Assembly: GCF_001530125.1 (NCBI RefSeq)
Contig: NZ_LDUG01000019.1
Span: 32,415 to 96,414 of the forward strand
Direction of reading: 5' to 3'
DNA length: 64,000 nucleotides
Source: Thiobacillus denitrificans
Lineage (GTDB): Bacteria; Pseudomonadota; Gammaproteobacteria; Burkholderiales; Thiobacillaceae
Position numbers and translations under genes: made by a program. The notes under the pieces are model-generated. The model was not told the origin of the DNA, did not search any database, and was given only the letters and a program-made list of their open reading frames with translations. Below, in pieces: positions 27,282 through 36,266 of this stretch; position 1 is the stretch's first letter, and each line of letters starts with the position of its first letter.

Positions 27282-28349
27282 TTAGGGCTGACGGCGCAGT
27301 ACCGCGATGGCGTCCAGCAGCGGCGTGACGATGGGTTGGATCTTGCGCCGCATCAGCGAGCCGATCGCAGTGGTCTTGAGGAAGATCGGCCGCACGCTGT
27401 CGGCGTCCACCGCCGCCAGTGCGTCGAGCGCTGCGCAATCCGATTCAAACTGCGGTGCCGCGTCGAGCAGGGCCTCGCGGGCTGCGCTGCGTGCGGCCTC
27501 GTCGGCCTGGCGCAAGGGCGCGCACCACTGTGCCAGCGCATCCAGGGTGTGGTTGACCACTTCCTGGATTTCCGGGCGTTCGAGAATCAGCGCGGTGGTG
27601 GCGAGGAAGGTCTGCCCCTGCGCTGACAGCGCTTTTTCCAGTATCAGGCTGTAAGGGTTGTCGGCGAGAACCGGCACGCTGGCGTGATCGGCGCGCGCGG
27701 GACGCGGGTTGGGCAGCATGCCCGGCTGCAGTTCGAGGAAGGCGACGTAATACGAATTGCGGCTGCTGCCGCGTTTCCAGATCGCCAGCCGCTCGGCATC
27801 GGTGAGCACGTCTGAAACCAGCATCACCGCGACGGTATCGAGAATGCCGACGTCGTCCTCGTGCAGGAATGCCAGGTGGTCGACCAGGAATTCGGCGAGC
27901 GTGCGCCCCATGCTGCCGCGGCACACTACGTCGCGCATCAGCATCAGCCGCGCATTTTCGAGGGTCGGCATGCACCACCAGGCGTAGCGTGCCAGTTCGT
28001 CTGTGAGCGCGGGCGAATGCACCACCGCCACCACCGCTTCTTCTTCGGCGATCAACAGCAATTGCGCCAGATGCAGGATCGACAACCCGGCCTGCGACTG
28101 CCGGGTCCAGCGCGTCAGATGGACAGGATAACCACCGGGCGAGCCGAGGGCATGGCCTGACAGTTGCTCGCGTACGCGCTTCAGGTAGCGGTCGGCGCGC
28201 TCGTTGGGTTTCAGCGGCACGCTGGCCTCGCCCTGCGGCGTCAGCGCCCACAGCGTCATGTTCGATTCGTCGATGCGGACGGCCTTGAGTTCGGTGTTGA
28301 ACAGGACGTTGAGGCGCAGTTCGTCTTCGGGGGAGAGTTCGTCGTTCAT
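27282..28349 (-). CDS. DsrS-like cytoplasmic protein (tentative)
   Basis: A 355-residue protein with no signal peptide or membrane helix. The N-terminal pattern (PEDELRLNVLF, AVRIDESNMTLWALT, then GHALGSPGGYPVHLTRWTR) resembles what I recall of DsrS, the last product of the dsr sulfur-oxidation operon. DsrS has no defined enzymatic role. No other dsr gene is present, so a function in sulfur oxidation is inference from resemblance, and the name needs a database check. It is transcribed away from hemL's repeat-rich upstream gap, towards dsbD. Confidence 0.5.
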   Translation of the reverse strand: MNDELSPEDELRLNVLFNTELKAVRIDESNMTLWALTPQGEASVPLKPNERADRYLKRVREQLSGHALGSPGGYPVHLTRWTRQSQAGLSILHLAQLLLIAEEEAVVAVVHSPALTDELARYAWWCMPTLENARLMLMRDVVCRGSMGRTLAEFLVDHLAFLHEDDVGILDTVAVMLVSDVLTDAERLAIWKRGSSRNSYYVAFLELQPGMLPNPRPARADHASVPVLADNPYSLILEKALSAQGQTFLATTALILERPEIQEVVNHTLDALAQWCAPLRQADEAARSAAREALLDAAPQFESDCAALDALAAVDADSVRPIFLKTTAIGSLMRRKIQPIVTPLLDAIAVLRRQP

Positions 28350-28361
28350 TCAGATTTTTTT

Positions 28362-28452
28362 ACCACCGAGACACAGAGGCACGGAGAAAAACAAATGCAG
28401 TTCTCTGTGTCTCTGTGCCTCTGTGCCTCTGTGCCTCTGTGCCTCTGTGGTT
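28362..28452. repeat. Palindromic repeat containing six 8-bp tandem units
   Basis: The left arm (ACCACCGAGACACAGAGGC) pairs with the right end, which consists of six tandem 8-bp units of CTCTGTGC type (28403-28450). It lies between hemL and the DsrS-like gene. A related repeat is at 50004-50129. This GAGACACAGAGG family is dispersed in many bacterial genomes. Confidence 0.85.
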
Positions 28453-28458
28453 AATGAT

Positions 28459-29736
28459 TTATAACTTTCCAAACACGTCACGTGCCGCGGCGATCGTGGC
28501 GTCGATGTCGGCGTCGCTGTGCGCGGCCGAGACGAAGCCTGCTTCATACGCCGACGGCGCAAGATAGAAACCACGATCCAGCATGGCGTGGAAGAAGCGG
28601 TTGAAGGCTTCCTTGTCGCACTGCATCACTTCGGCAAAGCTCGCCGGTGGCTTGGCCGCGAAATAGAGGCCGAACATGCCGCCGACCGAGTCGGCGCAGA
28701 AGGTGACGCCGGCGTCCGCTGCGGCTTGGGTCAGGCCCTTCACCAGCCGCTCGGTGCGGGCGGTGAGCTTCGCGTGAAAGCCCGGTTCGGAAATCGCCGC
28801 GAGCGTCGCCAGCCCGGCGGCCACCGCGACCGGATTGCCCGACAGCGTGCCCGCCTGGTACACCGGTCCGGTCGGCGCCAGCGCATCCATGACGTCGGCG
28901 CGGCCGCCGAAGGCGCCCACCGGCATGCCGCCGCCGATGACCTTGCCGAGCGTGGTCAGATCGGGGCGGATGCCGAGCAGTTTCTGCGCGCCGCCCAGAT
29001 CGACGCGGAAGCCCGTCATCACCTCGTCGAAAATCAGCAGCGCGCCGTGTGCGTCGCACAGCCGGCGCATCGCCGCCATGAATTCTGCGGTCGGCTTGAC
29101 CAGGTTCATGTTGCCGGCAAACGGCTCGACGATGATGCAGGCAATCTCATTGCCGATCGCGGCGAAGGTGCGTTCCAGTCCGGCGACGTCGTTGTAGTCG
29201 AGCACGATCGTTTGCGCCGCGACTTCGGGCGGCACCCCGGCCGAGGTGGGGTTGCCGAAGGTGAGTGCGCCGGAACCGGCTTTCACCAGCAGGAAGTCGG
29301 CGTGGCCGTGGTAGCAGCCTTCGAACTTGATGAACTTGTTGCGGCCGGTAAAGCCGCGTGCGAGACGGATCGCGCTCATCGTCGCCTCGGTACCGGACGA
29401 TACCAGACGGACTTTCTCGATGCTCGGCACCAGATCGATGATGCGGCGGGCGATGGTGAGTTCGGCCTCCGAGGGCGCGCCGAACGACAGGCCGTTGACG
29501 GCGGCGTCCTGCACCGCCTTCACTGTGCCGGGGTGGGCGTGGCCGAGGATGGCCGGTCCCCACGAGCCGACGTAGTCGATGTATTCGCGGCCGTCGGCGT
29601 CCCACACGCGCGATCCCTTGGCGCGGCTGAAGAACACCGGGGTGCCGCCGACGCTCTTGAAGGCGCGTACCGGGGAATTCACCCCGCCGGGGATGACTTG
29701 TTGCGATTGTTCGAAAAGTTGTTCGTTGCGGGTCAT
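28459..29736 (-). CDS. hemL: Glutamate-1-semialdehyde 2,1-aminomutase
   Basis: PLP enzyme converting glutamate-1-semialdehyde to 5-aminolevulinate, the haem precursor. The 425-residue protein starts with [20 protein letters not shown]. It has the PLP-binding [10 protein letters not shown] and the active-site Lys in [18 protein letters not shown], followed by [15 protein letters not shown]. It overlaps thiE by 4 bases (ATGA) on the same strand, forming a thiD-thiE-hemL order. Confidence 0.97.
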   Translation of the reverse strand: MTRNEQLFEQSQQVIPGGVNSPVRAFKSVGGTPVFFSRAKGSRVWDADGREYIDYVGSWGPAILGHAHPGTVKAVQDAAVNGLSFGAPSEAELTIARRIIDLVPSIEKVRLVSSGTEATMSAIRLARGFTGRNKFIKFEGCYHGHADFLLVKAGSGALTFGNPTSAGVPPEVAAQTIVLDYNDVAGLERTFAAIGNEIACIIVEPFAGNMNLVKPTAEFMAAMRRLCDAHGALLIFDEVMTGFRVDLGGAQKLLGIRPDLTTLGKVIGGGMPVGAFGGRADVMDALAPTGPVYQAGTLSGNPVAVAAGLATLAAISEPGFHAKLTARTERLVKGLTQAAADAGVTFCADSVGGMFGLYFAAKPPASFAEVMQCDKEAFNRFFHAMLDRGFYLAPSAYEAGFVSAAHSDADIDATIAAARDVFGKL

Positions 29737-30383
29737 TGTTCAGATTCCGTTTCAAATAATTGATTCAGGGCGCGCGCGCTGGCGCGGATGTCGGGGGTGT
29801 CGAACAGGGCCGACAGCACGGCGAGGCTGTCGGCGCCGGCGTCCAGCAGCTGCGCCGCGTTGGCGAGGGTGATGCCGCCGATGGCGACCAGCGGAACGTG
29901 GATTAGCGGCGCCGCGTCGCGCAACAGGTCGAGGCCGGCCCGCCCGGCCGCCGGCTTGGTCGGCGACGCAAAGAAGCTGCCGAAGGCGACATAGTCGGCG
30001 CCGGCGGCCTGCGCCGCCAACGCCAGTTCGAGGCTTTGGTAGCACGAGGCGCCGATGAGTTTGCCACGGCCGAGAATGATGCGCGCCTCACGCAGGCTGG
30101 CGTTGTCGCGCCCCAGGTGCACGCCGTCGGCGTCGCACAAATCGGCCAGCCGCAGGTCGTCGTTGACGATCAGCGGCACGCCGAATGGGCGGCACAGCGC
30201 GACCAGTTCGCTCGCCTGTTCGTGGCGGCGCGCCACGTCGTCCGACTTGTCGCGGTATTGCACGGCGGCCACGCCGCCCGCCAGCGCCGCTTCGACCTGC
30301 GTCAGCAAATGGTCGGTGTCTGCGGTTTCGGGGGTGATGGCGTACACGCCGCCGGGGAATTGGGCCACGGGGGATTCAGGCAT
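29733..30383 (-). CDS. thiE: Thiamine-phosphate synthase
   Basis: Joins HMP diphosphate to thiazole phosphate. The 216-residue TIM barrel has [27 protein letters not shown] and [13 protein letters not shown], plus the phosphate loop [10 protein letters not shown]. It stands between thiD and hemL; thiC and thiG are not in the window, and no TPP riboswitch is recognisable ahead of thiD. Confidence 0.95.
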   Translation of the reverse strand: MPESPVAQFPGGVYAITPETADTDHLLTQVEAALAGGVAAVQYRDKSDDVARRHEQASELVALCRPFGVPLIVNDDLRLADLCDADGVHLGRDNASLREARIILGRGKLIGASCYQSLELALAAQAAGADYVAFGSFFASPTKPAAGRAGLDLLRDAAPLIHVPLVAIGGITLANAAQLLDAGADSLAVLSALFDTPDIRASARALNQLFETESEQ

Positions 30384-30391
30384 GGCGGAAT

Positions 30392-31234
30392 TCAGGCATT
30401 GCCTTCCGTCTGCGCATCCTGGGCCCAGAAGAAACGCTCGGGAATGTATTGCCCCATGCCGGGGCGGAAGGCGGCCTTGAGTGTTTCATAGGTGAAGTGC
30501 TGTGCATCGCGCACCGCGGTCGGTACGTCCTGGCCATACGCCAGGGCAGCCGCGATGGCCGAGGCGAGCGTGCAGCCGGAACCGTGATAGCTGCCGGGTA
30601 GGCGGTCCCAGGCGTCGGTCTGTACGTGGCCGTTGGCGTCATAGAGGCTGTTCAGCACGCGCGGGGTGGCTTCGTGGGTGCCGGTGATGAGCACGTATTC
30701 GCAGCCGAGATCGGTCAGATGTGCGGCGCAGGCGGCGAGGTCCATGTCGTCCTCGTCCGACTCGAACAGCGCCAGTCGGCGCGCTTCGTGGCTGTTGGGC
30801 GTGAGAATGCTGGTCTGCGGGATCAGCAGGTCGCGCATCGCGGAGATCATGTCCTCGGTGGCGAGTTCATCGCCGCGCCCGGACGCCAGCACCGGGTCGA
30901 GGATGACCGGGATGTCCGGATAGTCGGCGAGGATTTCGGCGATGACCGCCATCGACTCGGGGCTGCCCAGCATGCCGAGCTTGAACGCGGCCACCGGCAC
31001 GTCTTCAAGCAGCATGCGCGCCTGATCCATCACCCATTCGGCGTCGATTGCCAGCACTTCGTCGACCCGTGCGGTGTCCTGCACCGTAATCGCGGTGATC
31101 ACCGACAGCGGGTGGCAGCCCATGCTGGCCAGCGTCAGCAGGTCGGCCTGGATGCCCGCGCCACCGGTCGGGTCGGACGCGGCGAAGCAGAGCACCAGCG
31201 GCGGCGTGGGTTTGGGGACGAAGATGGAGGGCAT
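30392..31234 (-). CDS. thiD: Hydroxymethylpyrimidine (phosphate) kinase
   Basis: Phosphorylates HMP and HMP phosphate for thiamine synthesis. The 280-residue ribokinase-fold protein has the N-terminal CFAASDPTGGAGIQADL, DPVLASGRGDEL and the catalytic anion-hole motif GSYHGSGCTLASAIAA. It is the first gene of the thiD-thiE-hemL group and is divergent from the rubredoxin gene, sharing a gap of 54 bases. Confidence 0.96.
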   Translation of the reverse strand: MPSIFVPKPTPPLVLCFAASDPTGGAGIQADLLTLASMGCHPLSVITAITVQDTARVDEVLAIDAEWVMDQARMLLEDVPVAAFKLGMLGSPESMAVIAEILADYPDIPVILDPVLASGRGDELATEDMISAMRDLLIPQTSILTPNSHEARRLALFESDEDDMDLAACAAHLTDLGCEYVLITGTHEATPRVLNSLYDANGHVQTDAWDRLPGSYHGSGCTLASAIAAALAYGQDVPTAVRDAQHFTYETLKAAFRPGMGQYIPERFFWAQDAQTEGNA

Positions 31235-31288
31235 GGCGTCACTGCTTTAGAATCAAGCACTCGATTTTAGCCGATTCACGGAATTCCC

Positions 31289-31471
31289 ATGTCTGATTTC
31301 CCCGAATACAAAAGCTGGATGTGCCTGATCTGCGGCTACATTTATCACGAGGAAACCGGCGCGCCCGACGACGGGATCCCCCCCCGCACGCGCTGGGAAG
31401 ACGTGCCGATCAACTGGACCTGCCCGGATTGCGGGGCACGCAAGGACGATTTTGAGATGGTGGCGTTTTAA
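31289..31471 (+). CDS. rubA: Rubredoxin
   Basis: A 60-residue one-iron electron carrier. The four Cys ligands are in CLICG (12/15) and CPDCG (45/48), with the usual YIYHEETGAPDDGIPP between them. The slightly extended N-terminus fits proteobacterial rubredoxins often found next to thiD/hemL. The redox partner is not encoded nearby. Confidence 0.97.
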   Translation: MSDFPEYKSWMCLICGYIYHEETGAPDDGIPPRTRWEDVPINWTCPDCGARKDDFEMVAF

Positions 31472-31617
31472 GGCCTTCTTTGCGCACCGTGCGGGAGCGG
31501 ACGACAGAGCCTTGGCGGAGGGCGTGTTTGTCTATAGAATCGCGCCCTACACGCGATTCGCGCCTGTCAATGGTACAGTCGGGTGGAATAAAAAATAATT
31601 TCAACCAGGAGACGGTT

Positions 31618-32520
31618 ATGATTTTGCGGTCGATTGCGGCGTGGGCCCTGCTCGTTTTTTCAGCAAGTACATGGGCGGTTGCGCCTTATGTTCAGGGAGA
31701 TCGGGTGGCGGGTGGCAGTGCCCAGGCTGCGGCGGCTGCGGTCGAGGTCAAGCTCAAGAATGGCGGCTTCAAGGTGGTCGGCAAGTATTTCCCCAAGGGT
31801 TTGACGGAGTATGGGGTGGTGATCGCCACCGACGATGCCATGCTGAGAGAAGTGGGGTCGGTGGGCGGCCACGCCGTGCTGGGCGCGGCGATCCGCGTGG
31901 GGGTGAAAGCCGACGGCAGCGTTGCCTACACCAATCCGGACTACTGGTATCGCGCCTATTTCCGCAAAGACTTCGACAGGAAGGAAGCTGCGGTCAAGGG
32001 GGTGCAGACGCGCTTGCAGGCCGCGCTGGGTGCAGGCAGCGGGCAGGGCGGCGACGAGGCGCCCGGAACCCTGGCCAACTACCGCTACATGATCGGCATG
32101 GAACGCCTGGATTCGTACAAGAACAAGCTGGCCGAGTACGGCAGCTTTGCCGAGGCGCTGAAGGCCGTGCGTGAGAATCTGGCCAAGGGCATCGGCAAGA
32201 CAAGCAAGGTCTACGAAGTCGTCATGCCTGACCGCAAGCTGGCCGCGTTCGGGGTGGCGATGAACGACGGCGGCAACAGCGACGGCGAGTGGGTCAAGAA
32301 AATCGACATGCAGGACAACATCGCCGGGCTGCCATACGAGATTTACGTGGTCGACAATGTGGTGGGTTCACCGCATGGCCGTTATCGCATTGCACTGGCT
32401 TTCCCGGATGTGGGGATGGGGCAGTTCATGCGAATTTCGTCCCTGCCAAACGTGATTATCGAGACCATGAGTGCCGTTGCCGGCGCTGAAAAGAAGTCCA
32501 GCGGGGATGCCTGGCAGTAA
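31618..32520 (+). CDS. Exported protein of unknown function
   Basis: A 300-residue protein I do not recognise. A signal peptide (ILRSIAAWALLVFSASTWA) is followed by a soluble domain. The first half (VEVKLKNGGFKVVGKYFPKG, then VIATDDAMLREVGSVGGHAV) has the alpha/beta rhythm seen in DUF302-type domains, but the MPCRI signature is missing. The start at 31618 is chosen for the signal peptide and AGGAGA about 8 bases upstream; the frame is open upstream to 31480 without features. A terminator follows directly, so the gene is monocistronic. Confidence 0.75.
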   Translation: MILRSIAAWALLVFSASTWAVAPYVQGDRVAGGSAQAAAAAVEVKLKNGGFKVVGKYFPKGLTEYGVVIATDDAMLREVGSVGGHAVLGAAIRVGVKADGSVAYTNPDYWYRAYFRKDFDRKEAAVKGVQTRLQAALGAGSGQGGDEAPGTLANYRYMIGMERLDSYKNKLAEYGSFAEALKAVRENLAKGIGKTSKVYEVVMPDRKLAAFGVAMNDGGNSDGEWVKKIDMQDNIAGLPYEIYVVDNVVGSPHGRYRIALAFPDVGMGQFMRISSLPNVIIETMSAVAGAEKKSSGDAWQ

Positions 32521-32542
32521 GCCTGTGTCCAGCGCGTAGCGG

Positions 32543-32576
32543 AAAAAAGGGTGTCGCAATGCGGCGCCCTTTTTAT
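32543..32576 (+). terminator. Intrinsic terminator after the exported unknown
   Basis: A 14-bp stem (AAAAAGGGTGTCGC with GCGGCGCCCTTTTT, two G-T pairs), an AAT loop and a run of T. It separates this gene from the pil operon. Confidence 0.85.
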
Positions 32577-32705
32577 TGGCGGGTCGAAAACGTGCGTGCG
32601 CGGATGGTTACAGGGGCTAAAGAAGCCTGAACCATTGCCGTAATGGTATGCACACAGGGTGTGTGGCAGGTGCTGCGCCCCCAAGGGTCCAGGTGGAGAA
32701 AGCGT

Positions 32706-33098
32706 GTGGATAACGAAGCTTTGAAAGGCGTCAAGGTGATGGTCATCGATGACAGCAACACCATACGCCGTAGCGCGGAAATATTTCTGAACCAGGCAGG
32801 CTGCGAAGTCATCCTGGCTCAGGACGGCTTCGATGCGTTGTCCAAAATTACCGATCACGAACCGGACGTGGTGTTCGTCGACATCATGATGCCGCGCCTC
32901 GACGGCTACCAGACCTGTTCGCTGATCAAGCGCAACGCAAAATACCGTAGCACGCCGGTCATTATGCTGTCGTCCAAGGACGGACTGTTCGATCGAGCGC
33001 GCGGCCGCATGGTGGGGTCGGATCAGTATCTGACCAAGCCTTTTACCAAGGACACGCTGCTGACCGCGGTGCGCGAGCACGCGTGTGCCAGGGCCTAA
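32706..33098 (+). CDS. pilG: Twitching-motility response regulator PilG
   Basis: A single receiver domain of 130 residues (KVMVIDDSNTIRRSAEIFL, phospho-acceptor Asp59 in VFVDIMMPRLDG, Lys in YLTKPFTKDTLL). In Pseudomonas PilG promotes type IV pilus extension and cAMP signalling. The start is a GTG at 32706 with GGAG about 8 bases upstream; it yields VDNEALKGVKVMVIDD, the normal PilG N-terminus. It is the first gene of pilG-pilH-pilI-pilJ-pilL. Confidence 0.92.
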   Translation: MDNEALKGVKVMVIDDSNTIRRSAEIFLNQAGCEVILAQDGFDALSKITDHEPDVVFVDIMMPRLDGYQTCSLIKRNAKYRSTPVIMLSSKDGLFDRARGRMVGSDQYLTKPFTKDTLLTAVREHACARA

Positions 33099-33120
33099 CT
33101 GTTTTTCAAGGAGCATAGAT

Positions 33121-33486
33121 ATGGCGATCAGCCGAATTCTGGTTGTGGATGATTCCCCCACCGAACGTTTTTTTCTGTCCGAACTGCTGGTCAAGAACGG
33201 TTATCTGGTCAGCATGGCCGAAAGCGGCGAAGAAGCCGTTGCCCAGGCCAAGCAGACGCTGCCCGATCTGATCGTGATGGACGTCGTGATGCCGGGCATG
33301 AACGGCTATCAGGCGACCCGCATGATTACCAAGGAGGAGGCGACCAAGCATATTCCGGTCATCATGTGTACCACCAAGGGTCAGGAAACCGACAAGGTCT
33401 GGGGCATGCGCCAAGGCGCGAAAGCGTACCTGGTGAAGCCGGTGAAGCCGGAAGACCTGTTGTCGCAAATCAAGGCGCTGGACTGA
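33121..33486 (+). CDS. pilH: Twitching-motility response regulator PilH
   Basis: A 121-residue receiver with RILVVDDSPTERFFLSELL, phospho-acceptor Asp54 in IVMDVVMPGMNGYQATR, and MCTTKGQETDKVWG, typical of PilH. It lacks an output domain. In Pseudomonas PilH opposes PilG or acts as a phosphate sink. The start at 33121 is preceded by AAGGAG. The gap to pilG is 22 bases. Confidence 0.94.
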   Translation: MAISRILVVDDSPTERFFLSELLVKNGYLVSMAESGEEAVAQAKQTLPDLIVMDVVMPGMNGYQATRMITKEEATKHIPVIMCTTKGQETDKVWGMRQGAKAYLVKPVKPEDLLSQIKALD

Positions 33487-33496
33487 GCGGATCAAC

Positions 33497-34009
33497 ATGG
33501 CCAAGAAATTCAATCTGCGCGAATTTCAGACCACGCTTTCGCAGCAGTTGCAGGCTGCGGCCAGTCGCGACAACACCGGATCCCGTCTGGGCTTTCGGGT
33601 GGGCGATGTGAACTGGCTGGTGAGCCTCTCCGATACCGAGGAAGTGATCCCGGTGCCGCCCATCGTCAAGGTGCCCGGTGCGTGCCGATGGTTTCGGGGC
33701 GTCGCCAACATTCGCGGCAATTTGTTCGCGGTGAGTGATTTTTCCGACTTCATGGGGCAGGGCGTGACGCCCGACCACGCTGATTGCCGCCTGCTGATTC
33801 CGCATCACGATTTTGGCGTGAATGCGGCGCTGCTGGTGCGCAGTACCCTGGGTCTGAAAAACATCAAGCATTACCAGCTGCGTAGTGATCATGCAGCACC
33901 TCATCCGTGGGTCGCCCGCCAATACGCGGACGAAGCGGGCACCGACTGGTGCGATATGGATTTCGGCCAATTGCTTGGCAATGCCGGATTTCTCAAGGTT
34001 GAAGCGTAG
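33497..34009 (+). CDS. pilI: CheW-like coupling protein PilI
   Basis: A 170-residue CheW domain protein (GFRVGDVNWLVSLSDTEEVI, then WFRGVANIRGNLFAVSDFSDF). It links the receptor PilJ to the histidine kinase. It follows pilH by 10 bases in the operon. Confidence 0.93.
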   Translation: MAKKFNLREFQTTLSQQLQAAASRDNTGSRLGFRVGDVNWLVSLSDTEEVIPVPPIVKVPGACRWFRGVANIRGNLFAVSDFSDFMGQGVTPDHADCRLLIPHHDFGVNAALLVRSTLGLKNIKHYQLRSDHAAPHPWVARQYADEAGTDWCDMDFGQLLGNAGFLKVEA

Positions 34010-34072
34010 GTCGGTAACCGACCGGATGTTGAAAACAGGGCGCGCTGGCGCCGATGAGTGGAGATTGAAACA

Positions 34073-36196
34073 ATGAACGTGGCGACAACAACAATGAATG
34101 GCCTCAAAGGGCTGGCTGGCCGCATGACGAAAAAGGTCACAGGCAAGAGCGGGGGGGATCATACCGCCATGATCATGCAGGGCGTGCGAAAGCTGGCTGA
34201 CAAGGAGCCCGGCCGCGCCCCGCTGATCGGCCATTTGCCCGTCGACAGGCAATATCTTTACGCCGGCGGCATCCTGGTCGCCTCGCTGATCCTGACAGCC
34301 GGCTTCACCATCTACAGTGCGATCCAGCTCGACAACCGGACCAGCTACGAGGCCCGGGCCGGTGACCTCAAGGTGCTGTCGCAGCGCCTGCCGCTGACGG
34401 CCCAGCAATCCGCGCTCGGTGACGCCACCGCCTTCAAGAAGCTGGCCGAAGGCAGGGTCGCGTTTCAGACGGCGTTGACCGGCCTGACCGAAGGCGACGC
34501 CGAGGTGCCCGCCTCCAGCGGCGCCGCGCGCACCACGCTTGAAACAATCAGCGCGCAGTGGAAGACGTTCGACCCGCAGGTCGCGCTGATTCTGTCGCAG
34601 CAGAAAAACCTGGTGACCTTGAACGAAAGCGTCAAGCGCATTAACGCCCTGAGTTCCGACCTGCAGGAGGTTGCCGAACAGCTCGGCAGCCAGCTGGTCG
34701 ACGCAGGGTCGGGTGTACGCGAAGTGTCGCGCGCCAATCACCTGGTCATGCTGAGCCAGCGCATGCCGAAAAACGCCAACCTGCTGCTGTCGGCTGACCT
34801 GATCGACCCCGTCGTGGTGTTGCAGCTGGAAACGGACACCACCTCGTTCCGCGATACGGTGCAGGTGCTGATGACAGGCGTGGCCAGCCGCAGTGAAGAC
34901 AGCATGCTGACCATGGAAGACCTGGGTGAAAACATGGGCGAGATGGTCGAGGCGGTGGGCGCGGTGCTTGCCAACACGCAACCGCTGCTGCAATCCAAAT
35001 TGGCGGCCAACAACCTGTTTGTCGGCAGTGACAAGCTGCTGGCAGACGCGAGTCAGTTGTCGCAGGATTATCAGTCCGTCGGTGGCGCCGGCTATCTGTT
35101 GGCCGCCTTGTTCGGCCTGCTGGCGATCGGATCGCTGGTGGTGCTGGGGCTGGTCAACATCAACGAAACCAAATCACGGGCACGCAAGAGCGAAGAGGAA
35201 AACAGCCGCAACCAGGAAGCGATTCTGCGTCTGATGGACGAACTGGGCGAGCTGGCCGAAGGCAACCTCACCATCAACGCCAGTGTGACCGAAGACATTA
35301 CCGGTGCGGTGGCTGACTCGATCAACTACACGGTGGAAGAGCTGCGTAGTCTGGTGCGGGGCATCAACAACGCCACGTTGCAGATGGACCAGGCAGCGAA
35401 CCAGGCGGGTCATATCTCCGAGTCGCTGCAACATGCCTCGCGCCGCCAGTCCGAAGGAATCGAAGAGACCTCGGCTGCGGTGGTGAGCCTGGCGCAGTCG
35501 GTGCAACAGGTGTCGGGCAACGCCGCCGAGTCCGCCCGTGTGGCCGAACAGTCCCTGGCCGCTGCCGAAAAAGGCCAGCAGGCGGTGGCCAACGCTATTT
35601 CCAGCATGAACGGTCTGCGCGAACAGATCCAGGAAACCTCGAAACGAATCAAGCGCCTCGGCGAATCGTCGCAGGAGATCGGCGAAATCGTCGAACTGAT
35701 TTCCGACATTACCGAGCAGACCAACGTTCTGGCGCTCAACGCGGCCATTCAGGCAGCGTCCGCAGGTGAAGCCGGGCGTGGCTTCTCGGTGGTGGCAGAA
35801 GAGGTGCAGCGGCTGGCAGAACGTTCTGCCGATGCGACCAAGCAGATTGCGGCGATTGTGAAGACCATTCAGTCGGATACCCACGATACGGTGGCGGCGA
35901 TGGAGGTCTCGACCCAGGGCGTGGTCGAGGGCGCCAAGCTGTCCGATGCGGCAGGTCAGACGCTGGCCGAGATCGGCGACGTGTCGAAAACGCTGGCCGG
36001 ACTGATTGCCGACATTTCCTCCGCTACGCAGAGCCAGGCGGAATCGACCGCCAAGGTGGCCGAAACCATGCAGGACATCAAGGCGATTTCGGTGCAGACC
36101 AGCAGCGGCACGCAGCAGACGGCCGAGTCGATTGGCAGCATGAAGCAGCTGGCGCAGGATCTGAAGAGTTCGGTCGCGGGCTTCAAGCTCGCCTGA
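34073..36196 (+). CDS. pilJ: Methyl-accepting chemoreceptor PilJ
   Basis: A 707-residue membrane receptor. Two transmembrane helices (about residues 60-82 and 340-362) bracket a periplasmic PilJ-type ligand region of about 250 residues. A HAMP domain and a cytoplasmic signalling domain follow, with the hairpin tip [20 protein letters not shown] and [17 protein letters not shown]. Pseudomonas PilJ senses surface or pilin signals. The ATG at 34073 with GGAG upstream is preferred to a GTG at 34058. No methyltransferase (pilK) gene follows. Confidence 0.95.
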   Translation: MNVATTTMNGLKGLAGRMTKKVTGKSGGDHTAMIMQGVRKLADKEPGRAPLIGHLPVDRQYLYAGGILVASLILTAGFTIYSAIQLDNRTSYEARAGDLKVLSQRLPLTAQQSALGDATAFKKLAEGRVAFQTALTGLTEGDAEVPASSGAARTTLETISAQWKTFDPQVALILSQQKNLVTLNESVKRINALSSDLQEVAEQLGSQLVDAGSGVREVSRANHLVMLSQRMPKNANLLLSADLIDPVVVLQLETDTTSFRDTVQVLMTGVASRSEDSMLTMEDLGENMGEMVEAVGAVLANTQPLLQSKLAANNLFVGSDKLLADASQLSQDYQSVGGAGYLLAALFGLLAIGSLVVLGLVNINETKSRARKSEEENSRNQEAILRLMDELGELAEGNLTINASVTEDITGAVADSINYTVEELRSLVRGINNATLQMDQAANQAGHISESLQHASRRQSEGIEETSAAVVSLAQSVQQVSGNAAESARVAEQSLAAAEKGQQAVANAISSMNGLREQIQETSKRIKRLGESSQEIGEIVELISDITEQTNVLALNAAIQAASAGEAGRGFSVVAEEVQRLAERSADATKQIAAIVKTIQSDTHDTVAAMEVSTQGVVEGAKLSDAAGQTLAEIGDVSKTLAGLIADISSATQSQAESTAKVAETMQDIKAISVQTSSGTQQTAESIGSMKQLAQDLKSSVAGFKLA

Positions 36197-36266
36197 GCGG
36201 ACTGGCCACAGCGCGAAGCGAGCAGCCGCTCACGGCTACTGCAATCAACCTCGGGAACAACACACC

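Noticed and set aside
30392-31288. Possible TPP riboswitch ahead of thiD
   Set aside because: The gap to the divergent rubredoxin gene is only 54 bases, too short for a THI element, and no CUGAGA-type core was seen.
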